Assembly: GCA_011192055.1 (NCBI GenBank)
Contig: DUES01000157.1
Span: 15,384 to 36,254 of the forward strand
Source of the DNA: Dehalococcoidia bacterium
GTDB lineage: Bacteria > Chloroflexota > Dehalococcoidia > Dehalococcoidales > Fen-1064
Length of the DNA stretch: 20,871 bases
Direction of reading: 5' to 3'
Part shown: positions 14,799 through 20,871 of the stretch, piece after piece
Position numbering within the stretch: the stretch's first letter is position 1
Layout: each line of letters opens with the position of its first letter
Translations under genes and position numbers: made by a program
The notes under the pieces: generated by a model
What the model was told of the DNA's origin: nothing
Database searches by the model: none
What the model saw: the letters and a program-made list of their open reading frames with translations, nothing else

Positions 14799-15971
14799 GT
14801 GGACATAGAGAAGCTGAAAACCACCGCAATTAACGAGGTCGACAATCGTCGTGCCGCTCTCAAGGAACTTGCCCTGAAAATCCACGATAACCCTGAGACC
14901 GGCTTCAATGAGAACCGGGCGGCCGACTGGCTCACGGACTATCTTGAACAGAACGGCTTCTCAATCGAAAGGGGCATCTGCGGACTGCCAACCGCTTTTC
15001 GGGCAAGTTACGGTGATACCGGACCTGCTATTGCCCTTATCGCTGAATATGACGCCCTGCCCGGACTGGGACATGCCTGCGGTCATAACATCATCTGCAC
15101 AAGCACAATAGGTGCGGCAGTTGCAGTCCGCGCCATTGCCGGTATGCCGTCCGGCCGGATAATCGTAATTGGCACTCCCGCAGAGGAGCTTTACGGAGGC
15201 AAGGTAATCATGGCACGACAAGGGGCTTTCAATAACCTCGATGCAGCCATGATAGTGCACCCGAGCGTCATAAATACCGCAACAACAAACGCTCTCGCCT
15301 GCCAGAACCTCGATATTGAATTCTTCGGAAAAGCTGCTCACGCTGCCGCCCGTCCCGAGATGGGAATAAACGCCCTGGAAGCAATGCTCCTTTCTTTTAA
15401 CGCACTTGATTCATTACGCCAGCACATCAGAAGCACGGCACGTATCCATGGAATCATTACCGAAGGCGGGAAAGCCCCCAATATTGTCCCGGACCACAGC
15501 GCCGGTTTATTCATGGTCCGTGCTGAAGATGAGAGTTATCTCGATAAACTGCAGGAGAGAGTCCTGGACTGTTTCAAAGGAGCCGCCACTGCTACCGGCG
15601 CCCGACTGGAATACAGGTGGGGTGACGTTCGTTATGCCCCGATGCGCAGTAACATGACTCTCGCAGGACTGTTTGCAGGAAATATGGAACGGCTCGGACG
15701 GCAGGTGCAACTTATCGATAGCAGCGGCACCTTCGGCAGTACGGACACGGGTAATGTCAGCCAGGTTACACCGTCAATCCATGCAACTGTTGCTATTGCG
15801 CCCCCGGGCGTACTGCTGCACTCGCCCGAATTTGCTGCCGCCGCCACTTCGGAAGAAGCTATCAATGGCATGTGTGATGCTGCCCGGACAATGGCAATGA
15901 CCGTTATTGACCTGTTTACCCGGCCGGAACAACTTGCCATGATAAAGAACGAGTTCGAGGAAGCGCTATGA
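14799..15971 (+). CDS. M20 family metallopeptidase/amidohydrolase (M20D, PM20D2/AbgB-like)
   Basis: A 390-residue zinc-dependent hydrolase of amide bonds such as N-acyl or amidated amino acids and dipeptides. The metal-site landmarks are present: AEYDALPGLGHACGHN (82-97) with Cys94 and His96, TPAEELYGGK (126-135) with Glu129/Glu130, and IVHPS (152-156) with His154. FFGKAAHAAARPEMGINALEA is the start of the dimerisation domain. The EYDALPGLGHACGHN form is typical of the PM20D2/p-aminobenzoyl-glutamate hydrolase branch; the natural substrate cannot be assigned. The start is GTG 14799, with GGGG a few bases upstream; the overlapping ATG at 14797 stops after three codons. Its TGA overlaps the ATG of the next gene by four bases (ATGA), placing it in the operon with the dehydratase-activase genes. 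Confidence 0.88.
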   Translation: MDIEKLKTTAINEVDNRRAALKELALKIHDNPETGFNENRAADWLTDYLEQNGFSIERGICGLPTAFRASYGDTGPAIALIAEYDALPGLGHACGHNIICTSTIGAAVAVRAIAGMPSGRIIVIGTPAEELYGGKVIMARQGAFNNLDAAMIVHPSVINTATTNALACQNLDIEFFGKAAHAAARPEMGINALEAMLLSFNALDSLRQHIRSTARIHGIITEGGKAPNIVPDHSAGLFMVRAEDESYLDKLQERVLDCFKGAATATGARLEYRWGDVRYAPMRSNMTLAGLFAGNMERLGRQVQLIDSSGTFGSTDTGNVSQVTPSIHATVAIAPPGVLLHSPEFAAAATSEEAINGMCDAARTMAMTVIDLFTRPEQLAMIKNEFEEAL

Positions 15972-16975
15972 CGACAGTCGGTATTCCCCGGGCACTCCTC
16001 TACTACCAGTACTATCCGATGTGGAAGACTTTCTTTGAACATCTCGGGGCAGAACTGGTCATTTCCCCGCCAACCACGCGCACTACGCTGATGAAAGGGA
16101 CCGCACGCGTCGTCGCCGATACCTGTCTGCCAGTCAAAATATTCACCGGCCATGTCCTGTCACTGGTAGACAAGTGTGATTACGTGTTTATACCCGTAAT
16201 TCGCAGCCTGAAACCAAAGACGTACAATTGCGCCAAGTTCCTGGGACTTCCCGACATGACCAGGGCTGTTGCCCCCGAGTCACCTCCTGTCCTGGAAATA
16301 GAGATTGACGTTAACCGTGGAAAACGCTATCTCTACCAGTCTGTCTACGGACTGGGCCGGCACCTTAATCTTAATCCGCTCAGGGTCAAGGAAGCCGCCG
16401 TCGCCGCATGGGAAACCCTTCTGAACTACCGCAGGTTAATGTCCGAAACCGGGCTGATGCCTCTCCAGGCAATCAATACAATCACGGGTGTGACTGAAAA
16501 GGTGCCCGGCGAGCAACAGGACACGTCCGCCACGCCGGAACTGACCATTGCCGTAGTCGGGCACGCCTACCTCCTGTACGACGAACACATAAACTACGAA
16601 CTTATCCACCGACTGGGACAGTATGGCGCCATGGTCCTGACTCCGGAAATGCTGTCTGAACAGGAGCAGAACGCCGCCGTGACCAGGCTGGTAGGCCAGC
16701 CGTACTGGACCTATGAAGAAGACGTTGTCGGTGCCGGGGGACACTATCTCCTCAATAAGGCAGACGGTGTTATCGGTGTCATGGCGTTCGGCTGCGGGCC
16801 CGACTCACTGATGATGGAGATGCTGCGTCGAGAGGCGGGAAACCGGCAATCCACTCCGTTTATGTGTATCACGGTTGAAGAACATACCTCCGAGACCGGC
16901 GTGGTAACCCGGTTGGAGGCCTTTCTTGATATGATTCAGCGCAGAAAGGCACGACGGGTGGCATTATGCACGTAA
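15968..16975 (+). CDS. 2-hydroxyacyl-CoA dehydratase-related protein (DUF2229/activase-associated)
   Basis: A 335-residue protein of the DUF2229 type associated with CoA-substrate-specific activases. It begins TVGIPRALLYYQYYPMWKTF, characteristic of the family. Cysteines in conserved-looking settings are Cys53 (ADTCLPVK), Cys70, Cys88 (YNCAKF), Cys276 (FGCGPDS) and Cys300 (MCITVEEHTSETG). FGCGPDS and the end segment GVVTRLEAFLD resemble the Fe-S-binding region of 2-hydroxyacyl-CoA dehydratase subunits. In many bacteria this module is fused with the activase and the next module into one very long protein; here the parts are separate genes. It overlaps the M20 gene by ATGA and the next gene by ten bases. 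The molecular role is not established; a Fe-S cluster protein receiving electrons from the activase is inference. Confidence 0.82.
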   Translation: MTTVGIPRALLYYQYYPMWKTFFEHLGAELVISPPTTRTTLMKGTARVVADTCLPVKIFTGHVLSLVDKCDYVFIPVIRSLKPKTYNCAKFLGLPDMTRAVAPESPPVLEIEIDVNRGKRYLYQSVYGLGRHLNLNPLRVKEAAVAAWETLLNYRRLMSETGLMPLQAINTITGVTEKVPGEQQDTSATPELTIAVVGHAYLLYDEHINYELIHRLGQYGAMVLTPEMLSEQEQNAAVTRLVGQPYWTYEEDVVGAGGHYLLNKADGVIGVMAFGCGPDSLMMEMLRREAGNRQSTPFMCITVEEHTSETGVVTRLEAFLDMIQRRKARRVALCT

Positions 16976-18066
16976 GCATGCCCCACATGGGAAACATTTA
17001 TGTTCCCTTCAAAGCCATCTTTAAAAGGCTGGGGGTCAATTTCATAATGCCGCCAATCAGCAACCAGCACACCCTTTCACTGGGCTCCAGGTACTCTCCG
17101 GAAGGTCTCTGTATCCCCTTTAAAATGACCCTGGGTAACCTGATTGAAGCCGCCGATATGGGAGCTACTACATTACTGATGCCGGGCGGCTACGGTATCT
17201 GCCGTCTCGGTTACTATACCAGGGTCCAGGAACAGATACTCCGAAATCTGGGTTACGATATCGAGATAATCCAGATGGGGGTATCCGAGCGTAAGTTCCT
17301 CGGCATACTGGATATGATAAGACAAGTATCCGGTGATGTACCGTGGTACCGTATTGTATCCGCTTTCCGTTTCGGGCTTTCCAAGCTGAATACCATGGAC
17401 AATATTGAGCGTATGGCACAGAAAGTACGGCCTGTGGAACTGGAAAAAGGTACTGCCAGCCGGTTGTATGCACAGGCGGTTATCGCTATTGACAAGGCCG
17501 ATGAATATGATACCCTGAAGAAGGTAGGCAAAGACTTCACCAACCAGATGAAACAAATACCCAGGGATGAGAAGGCTGAACCGCTGATTGTTGGTGTAAC
17601 CGGAGAGTTTTACGTACTGTTGGAACCATTTTCCAGCTTTGATATTGAGCAGGAACTGGGCCGGCTTGGTGTAGAGGTAAGGCGTTCAACGTTCGTTTCC
17701 GAGTGGACCAAGTTCAGCTTCTTTCTCAATCCCTTCGGCGTAAATGAAAAGAGCCGGATTCATAAAGCAGCCCTGCCATATTTGAAACGTGATGTCGGTG
17801 GTGATGGCTGGGAATCAGTCGGTGAGAAAGTGCTTCACGCCGCTGAATATGACGGGATAGTGCACCTGGCACCATTTACATGCATGCCCGAAATAATAGC
17901 CCAGAATATCATGCCTTCAACCAGGGAGAAAATTCCGGTTTTAACGATACTGTGTGATGAGCAAATTGCGAAAGCAGGAGTACTAACAAGGCTGGAAGCC
18001 TTCGTTGACCTGCTGGTGAGGAAGCGCCGCGCCCAGAATAAAAGACCCCGTGGAGCGGCGGTTTAG
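16966..18066 (+). CDS. 2-hydroxyacyl-CoA dehydratase-related protein, second subunit-like module
   Basis: A 366-residue protein related to the preceding gene product and to the last module of long CoA activases. Its start, VSMPHMGNIYVPFKAIF, is characteristic of that module. Cys49 (PEGLCIPFK), Cys79 (GYGICRLGY), Cys306 (FTCMPEI) and Cys330 (ILCDEQ) are candidate Fe-S ligands. GVLTRLEAFVDLL near the end parallels GVVTRLEAFLDMI of its neighbour, so the two probably share ancestry. The start is ATG 16966 with GGGTGG five bases upstream, overlapping the previous gene by ten bases; ATG 16978 is a less likely alternative. The stop lies nine bases before the activase ATG. Together the two proteins may form a dehydratase-like heterodimer; that is inference from the family and the operon. 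Confidence 0.82.
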   Translation: MHVSMPHMGNIYVPFKAIFKRLGVNFIMPPISNQHTLSLGSRYSPEGLCIPFKMTLGNLIEAADMGATTLLMPGGYGICRLGYYTRVQEQILRNLGYDIEIIQMGVSERKFLGILDMIRQVSGDVPWYRIVSAFRFGLSKLNTMDNIERMAQKVRPVELEKGTASRLYAQAVIAIDKADEYDTLKKVGKDFTNQMKQIPRDEKAEPLIVGVTGEFYVLLEPFSSFDIEQELGRLGVEVRRSTFVSEWTKFSFFLNPFGVNEKSRIHKAALPYLKRDVGGDGWESVGEKVLHAAEYDGIVHLAPFTCMPEIIAQNIMPSTREKIPVLTILCDEQIAKAGVLTRLEAFVDLLVRKRRAQNKRPRGAAV

Positions 18067-18075
18067 GGAGAGGTG

Positions 18076-19044
18076 ATGGATACCTATCTGGGAATTGATG
18101 TCGGTTCAGTAACCACCAAGTTCGCCGTCCTCGATGAAAATGACGAGCTTGTTACTTACACCTATCTGCTGACACAGGGCAAACCTATTGACATGGTGCA
18201 GGAAGGATTGCGGGAAACCAGGAGCCAACTCCCTGCGGACTGTACTATCCGTGGTGTGGCCACAACCGGCAGCGCCCGCTACCTGGCGGGGGTAATTGTC
18301 GGTGCGGACCTGGTAAAGAACGAGATTACCAGTCACGCGGTAGCCGCCCTGCACTATTCCCCCGAAGTACAGACTATCATGGAAATCGGGGGACAGGACA
18401 GCAAGATAACCATCGTCAGGGACGGAATAGTCACTGACTTCGCCATGAACACCGTCTGCGCAGCCGGTACCGGCAGCTTCCTTGACCACCAGGCACTTCG
18501 ACTTGATATGAGTATCGAAGAGCTTAGCCAGCGGGCGCTGGAGAGCCTTAATCCGGTACGTATTGCCGGACGCTGCACGGTATTCGCTGAATCGGATATG
18601 GTACACAAACAACAGATGGGACACCGTACTGAAGATATCCTTTACGGTCTGTGCAAGGCCCTGGTACGCAACTACCTCGGCAACGTGGGGCTTGGCAAGG
18701 AAATTCTGCCGCCAATCATTTTTCAGGGCGGTGTGGCCTTTAACCAGTCAATCATCAGGGCACTTCGTGAAGAACTCGATGAAGAGATAATTGTCCCCTC
18801 GCACCACGAAGTCATGGGAGCCATTGGTGCTGCCTTACTCGTGCACGAGGAAATGGTAGCCGCTGCTGATACTACTCAGTTTAAGGGATTTGACCAGAGC
18901 GAGGTGAAATACCACACTTCGTCATTCGAATGCAAGGCCTGCCCGAACAACTGCGAGATCGCCCAGCTTTCCCTCGGTGAAGAGGTTCTCGCGCGCTGGG
19001 GCGGCCGCTGCGATATGTGGGAGAGAGTAACGGCAACCCGGTAG
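18076..19044 (+). CDS. Acyl-CoA dehydratase activase (HgdC/BadF-BadG-BcrA-BcrD ATPase family)
   Basis: An ASKHA-fold ATPase of 322 residues. Homologues couple ATP hydrolysis to low-potential electron transfer through a [4Fe-4S] cluster held between two subunits, to start radical dehydration of 2-hydroxyacyl-CoA or reduction of benzoyl-CoA. Visible: phosphate loop YLGIDVGSVTTK (near residue 5), MEIGGQDSKI (about 102-111), MNTVCAAGTGSFLD with Cys128, GRCTVFAESDM with Cys167 (the two cluster cysteines of the family), FQGGVAFN, and GAIGAAL. A C-terminal extension holds CKACPNNC and GGRC, four more cysteines that could bind metal and that are also seen in the long fused activases. I prefer ATG 18076 to GTG 18073, because GGGAG is too near the GTG. 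It follows the two dehydratase-related genes and precedes plsX. Confidence 0.9.
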   Translation: MDTYLGIDVGSVTTKFAVLDENDELVTYTYLLTQGKPIDMVQEGLRETRSQLPADCTIRGVATTGSARYLAGVIVGADLVKNEITSHAVAALHYSPEVQTIMEIGGQDSKITIVRDGIVTDFAMNTVCAAGTGSFLDHQALRLDMSIEELSQRALESLNPVRIAGRCTVFAESDMVHKQQMGHRTEDILYGLCKALVRNYLGNVGLGKEILPPIIFQGGVAFNQSIIRALREELDEEIIVPSHHEVMGAIGAALLVHEEMVAAADTTQFKGFDQSEVKYHTSSFECKACPNNCEIAQLSLGEEVLARWGGRCDMWERVTATR

Positions 19045-19083
19045 CCGCAGCTACAGGTTACCGAATGAGGTACTAATACAGAT

Positions 19084-20094
19084 ATGATAATAGCCGTTGA
19101 TGCCGCCGGTGGAGAATACGCCCCGCATGAAGTTGTAAAAGGAGCAATAAAAGCTGCCCAGGACTATGATGTAGGAATTGCCCTGGTAGGCAGGAAAGAC
19201 ATGCTCCACGTGCAGGTCGGCCGCTACCTGAAGAAGCTGGATATTAGCGTTGTTGATGCCACCCAGACTATCACTGACAAGGAATCACCGGTTGAGGCGG
19301 TAACCAGCAAACCGGATTCCTCGATAATCGTAGGCATAAACCTGGTCAAGGCAGGCAAAGCAGCGGCATTTGTGTCTGCCGGTAATACCGGGGCAGTACT
19401 GTACTCGTCACTCCTCGGCCTGGGCAGAATTGAAGGTATCGAACGCCCCGCCATTGCCACCATCATTAACGTCAATATCACCGCCCCTGTCCTGCTCATC
19501 GATTCGGGTGCCAATTCCAATTGCCGTCCGAAATACCTTGTCCAGTTCGCCCGCCTTGGCTCCATTTACTCCAGGGAAGTCCTCGGCGTTACCTCCCCTC
19601 GTGTTGGTCTGCTGAATAACGGTGAAGAAGAAGGCAAGGGTAACAAACTGATGCAGGAGACCCATAACCTCCTGAAAGAAACAGAACTCAACTTCGTGGG
19701 GAACATAGAGGGGCACGGAATTGCGAGGGGAGGAGCCGATGTCGTCGTCACCGATGGTTTCACCGGAAATATCGTCCTCAAAACCCTTGAAGGACTGGGC
19801 GATACGTTCCTTAAACTGCGAAATGTCGGGCAGGTATTCGCCAATGCCCGTCATATGCAGTCACGTCATCAGCTTTTCGATACCGGACTTGGCTCACTGG
19901 TCAAACGGATAGACTACCGGGAGTCCGGGGGAGCCTGTCTTCTTGGTGTGGACGGTAATGTTATCATATCCCACGGAAGGAGCCACGCAAAGGCAATCAG
20001 AAATGCTATCGGTCTTGCCAAGCAGAGCGCTGACAGTGCCGTTTGTGAGAAAATAAAAGAGCAACAGAGCCAACTCACACCGTCGCAAGAGTAA
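19084..20094 (+). CDS. plsX: Phosphate acyltransferase PlsX
   Basis: PlsX makes acyl-phosphate from acyl-ACP and phosphate, the first committed step of the PlsX/PlsY route to phosphatidic acid; it is a peripheral membrane enzyme. The 336-residue protein has the family landmarks: MIIAVDAAGGEYAPHEVVKGA at the N-terminus (usually DAMGGD; here Ala and Glu replace Met and Asp), FVSAGNTGAVLYSS, LLIDSGANSNCRPKYLVQFA, VGLLNNGEEEGKGN, VGNIEGHGI, VTDGFTGNIVLKTLEG and YRESGGACLLGVDG with ISHGRSHAKAI. The start is ATG 19084, GAGG 13 bases upstream, 39 bases after the activase gene, so it may share its transcript. Its product feeds the CDP-diacylglycerol used by the phosphatidyltransferase at 5782-6414. 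fabD/fabH/acpP, frequent neighbours of plsX, do not follow. Confidence 0.95.
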   Translation: MIIAVDAAGGEYAPHEVVKGAIKAAQDYDVGIALVGRKDMLHVQVGRYLKKLDISVVDATQTITDKESPVEAVTSKPDSSIIVGINLVKAGKAAAFVSAGNTGAVLYSSLLGLGRIEGIERPAIATIINVNITAPVLLIDSGANSNCRPKYLVQFARLGSIYSREVLGVTSPRVGLLNNGEEEGKGNKLMQETHNLLKETELNFVGNIEGHGIARGGADVVVTDGFTGNIVLKTLEGLGDTFLKLRNVGQVFANARHMQSRHQLFDTGLGSLVKRIDYRESGGACLLGVDGNVIISHGRSHAKAIRNAIGLAKQSADSAVCEKIKEQQSQLTPSQE

Positions 20095-20114
20095 CCGGTT
20101 AACAGGTACTGACA

Positions 20115-20447
20115 TTGGGTGAAGTGAAATTCAGAATAAGCATTATGGATGAAAGCAGCCGAAAGGACTGCGATGTCGGATGCGGTACAGACTGGTCTTC
20201 ACCGGATGCACTCGCACTGGCAACCCGGCAGGTTAAAGACAGGTTCGGCAGTGAAGCCGTCCTGGAGTATTTTGATGTTTTGGATGAGACCGATAACTCC
20301 CGGGCAAACGAATGGCGGCAAAAGATTCGTGAAAGAGACCTGTCCGTGCCTCTGCTGCTCATTAACGGTCATCTCAGGATTGCCGGACAGTTTGATATCC
20401 GACAGGTAATTGACGCCGTAGAAGCTGAAATGGAGATGGGAACATGA
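20115..20447 (+). CDS. Small thioredoxin-fold-like protein with CxxxC motif
   Basis: A 110-residue protein I cannot assign to a named gene. The predicted pattern is strand-(KDCDVGCG)-helix-strand (VLEYFDV)-helix-strand (VPLLLING)-strand (HLRIAGQFD)-helix, as in thioredoxin/glutaredoxin folds, with Pro before the third strand where the cis-Pro usually lies and LLING then AGQ as in small redox proteins. The candidate redox pair is Cys19 and Cys23, separated by three residues rather than the usual two. The start is TTG 20115, supported by AGGT seven bases upstream; GTG 20124 is an alternative without a spaced Shine-Dalgarno. Its TGA overlaps the trxB ATG (ATGA), so it is translationally coupled to thioredoxin reductase and is likely a substrate or partner of it; this is inference. 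Confidence 0.7.
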   Translation: MGEVKFRISIMDESSRKDCDVGCGTDWSSPDALALATRQVKDRFGSEAVLEYFDVLDETDNSRANEWRQKIRERDLSVPLLLINGHLRIAGQFDIRQVIDAVEAEMEMGT

Positions 20448-20871
20448 CTGCAGCTGAAGATAACGGTTACGATGTCATTATTATCGGTGGTGGCCCGGCA
20501 GGGCTGACGGCCGGTATCTATGCGTCACGGTCCAGGCTGCGTACCCTGCTGATTGAAAAGGCCTTAATCGGTGGTCTGATTACCAACGCCGAACACGTGG
20601 AAAACTTCCCGGGGTTCCCAAACGGCATCTCAGGATTCGAACTCGGTGAACTGCTGCAGCAGCAGGCAACAAGCTTTGGTACCGAGATATTGTATGCCGA
20701 GGTCTCAGGTCTCGAAACAGGTGATGAAAGGAAACTGGTCAGGACCACGGAGGGAGACTTTTCCACCCGAACGCTGATTATCGCCGGCGGCTCAAGCCGA
20801 CTTGAACTGGGCGTACCCGGAGAGCATGAACTGACCGGCAGGGGCGTATCGTACTGTGCCACCTGTGATGC
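20444..20871 (+). CDS. trxB: Thioredoxin reductase (TrxB), N-terminal part
   Basis: 5' part of an NADPH-dependent thioredoxin-disulfide reductase gene that runs off the window end. The 142 visible residues include the FAD motif VIIIGGGPAGLTAGIYASRS (11-30), EKALIGGLITNAEHVENFPGF (38-58, read with GG then ENFPG), the IIAGG strand (112-116), LGVPGE (122-127) and the start of the NADPH domain, reaching the redox motif SYCATCD with Cys138 and Cys141. ATG 20444 has GGAG about nine bases upstream and overlaps the stop of the preceding small redox gene. Related flavoproteins (ferredoxin-thioredoxin reductase-like or alkyl hydroperoxide reductase F) are less likely because CxxC follows GVSY as in TrxB. 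The nucleotide specificity cannot be judged from this part. Confidence 0.93.
   Translation, partial: MTAAEDNGYDVIIIGGGPAGLTAGIYASRSRLRTLLIEKALIGGLITNAEHVENFPGFPNGISGFELGELLQQQATSFGTEILYAEVSGLETGDERKLVRTTEGDFSTRTLIIAGGSSRLELGVPGEHELTGRGVSYCATCD

Noticed and set aside
15632..16153. Minus-strand open frame of 173 codons.
   Set aside because: Antisense shadow spanning the M20 and DUF2229-like genes, which overlap by ATGA and are clearly coding.

Overview
The window is a gene-dense bacterial chromosome segment of moderate GC. It starts inside pnp and ends inside trxB. No rRNA, tRNA, CRISPR array, integrase or transposase gene was seen. The mix of a myo-inositol phospholipid pathway, a DUF5679 zinc-ribbon protein, a compact infB-rnpM-nusA operon with frequent GTG/TTG starts, and an activase-type 2-hydroxyacyl-CoA dehydratase cluster suggests an anaerobe of the Chloroflexota, probably Dehalococcoidia. 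That assignment is inference from gene content, not from a marker gene.

Layout. (1) 1-2586, plus strand: end of pnp (RNA decay), then dapB and dapA (lysine/diaminopimelate pathway). (2) 2587-2816: a convergent gap holding a 156-bp hairpin-rich element with imperfect 14-bp terminal inverted repeats. (3) 2817-8752, minus strand, transcribed from high to low coordinates: ino1, a PimA-like glycosyltransferase, a CDP-alcohol phosphatidyltransferase, purA, and an FAD flavoprotein of the fumarate reductase/aspartate oxidase superfamily. The first three form a coherent route from glucose 6-phosphate to a glycosylated phosphatidylinositol-type lipid. (4) 8753-9431: mostly non-coding, with a 46-codon DUF5679 gene and promoter-like sequences including a 12-bp direct repeat. 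(5) 9432-14461, minus strand: nusA-rnpM-infB-rbfA-truB, a transcription/translation operon with overlapping or tightly spaced genes. A promoter followed at once by an intrinsic-terminator hairpin precedes nusA, which suggests attenuation. (6) 14799-20871, plus strand, from a divergent promoter: an M20 amidohydrolase, two cysteine-bearing 2-hydroxyacyl-CoA-dehydratase-related proteins, their ASKHA ATPase activase, then plsX, a small CxxxC thioredoxin-fold protein, and the start of trxB. Four-base ATGA overlaps at two junctions and a 10-base overlap at a third indicate translational coupling.

Most genes are ordinary housekeeping genes. The less ordinary features are the terminal-inverted-repeat element, the putative nusA leader attenuator, the split activase/DUF2229 operon with an M20 hydrolase and no recognisable dehydratase in the window, the flavoprotein that lacks the usual covalent-FAD and substrate histidines, and the long acidic-then-basic tail of NusA.
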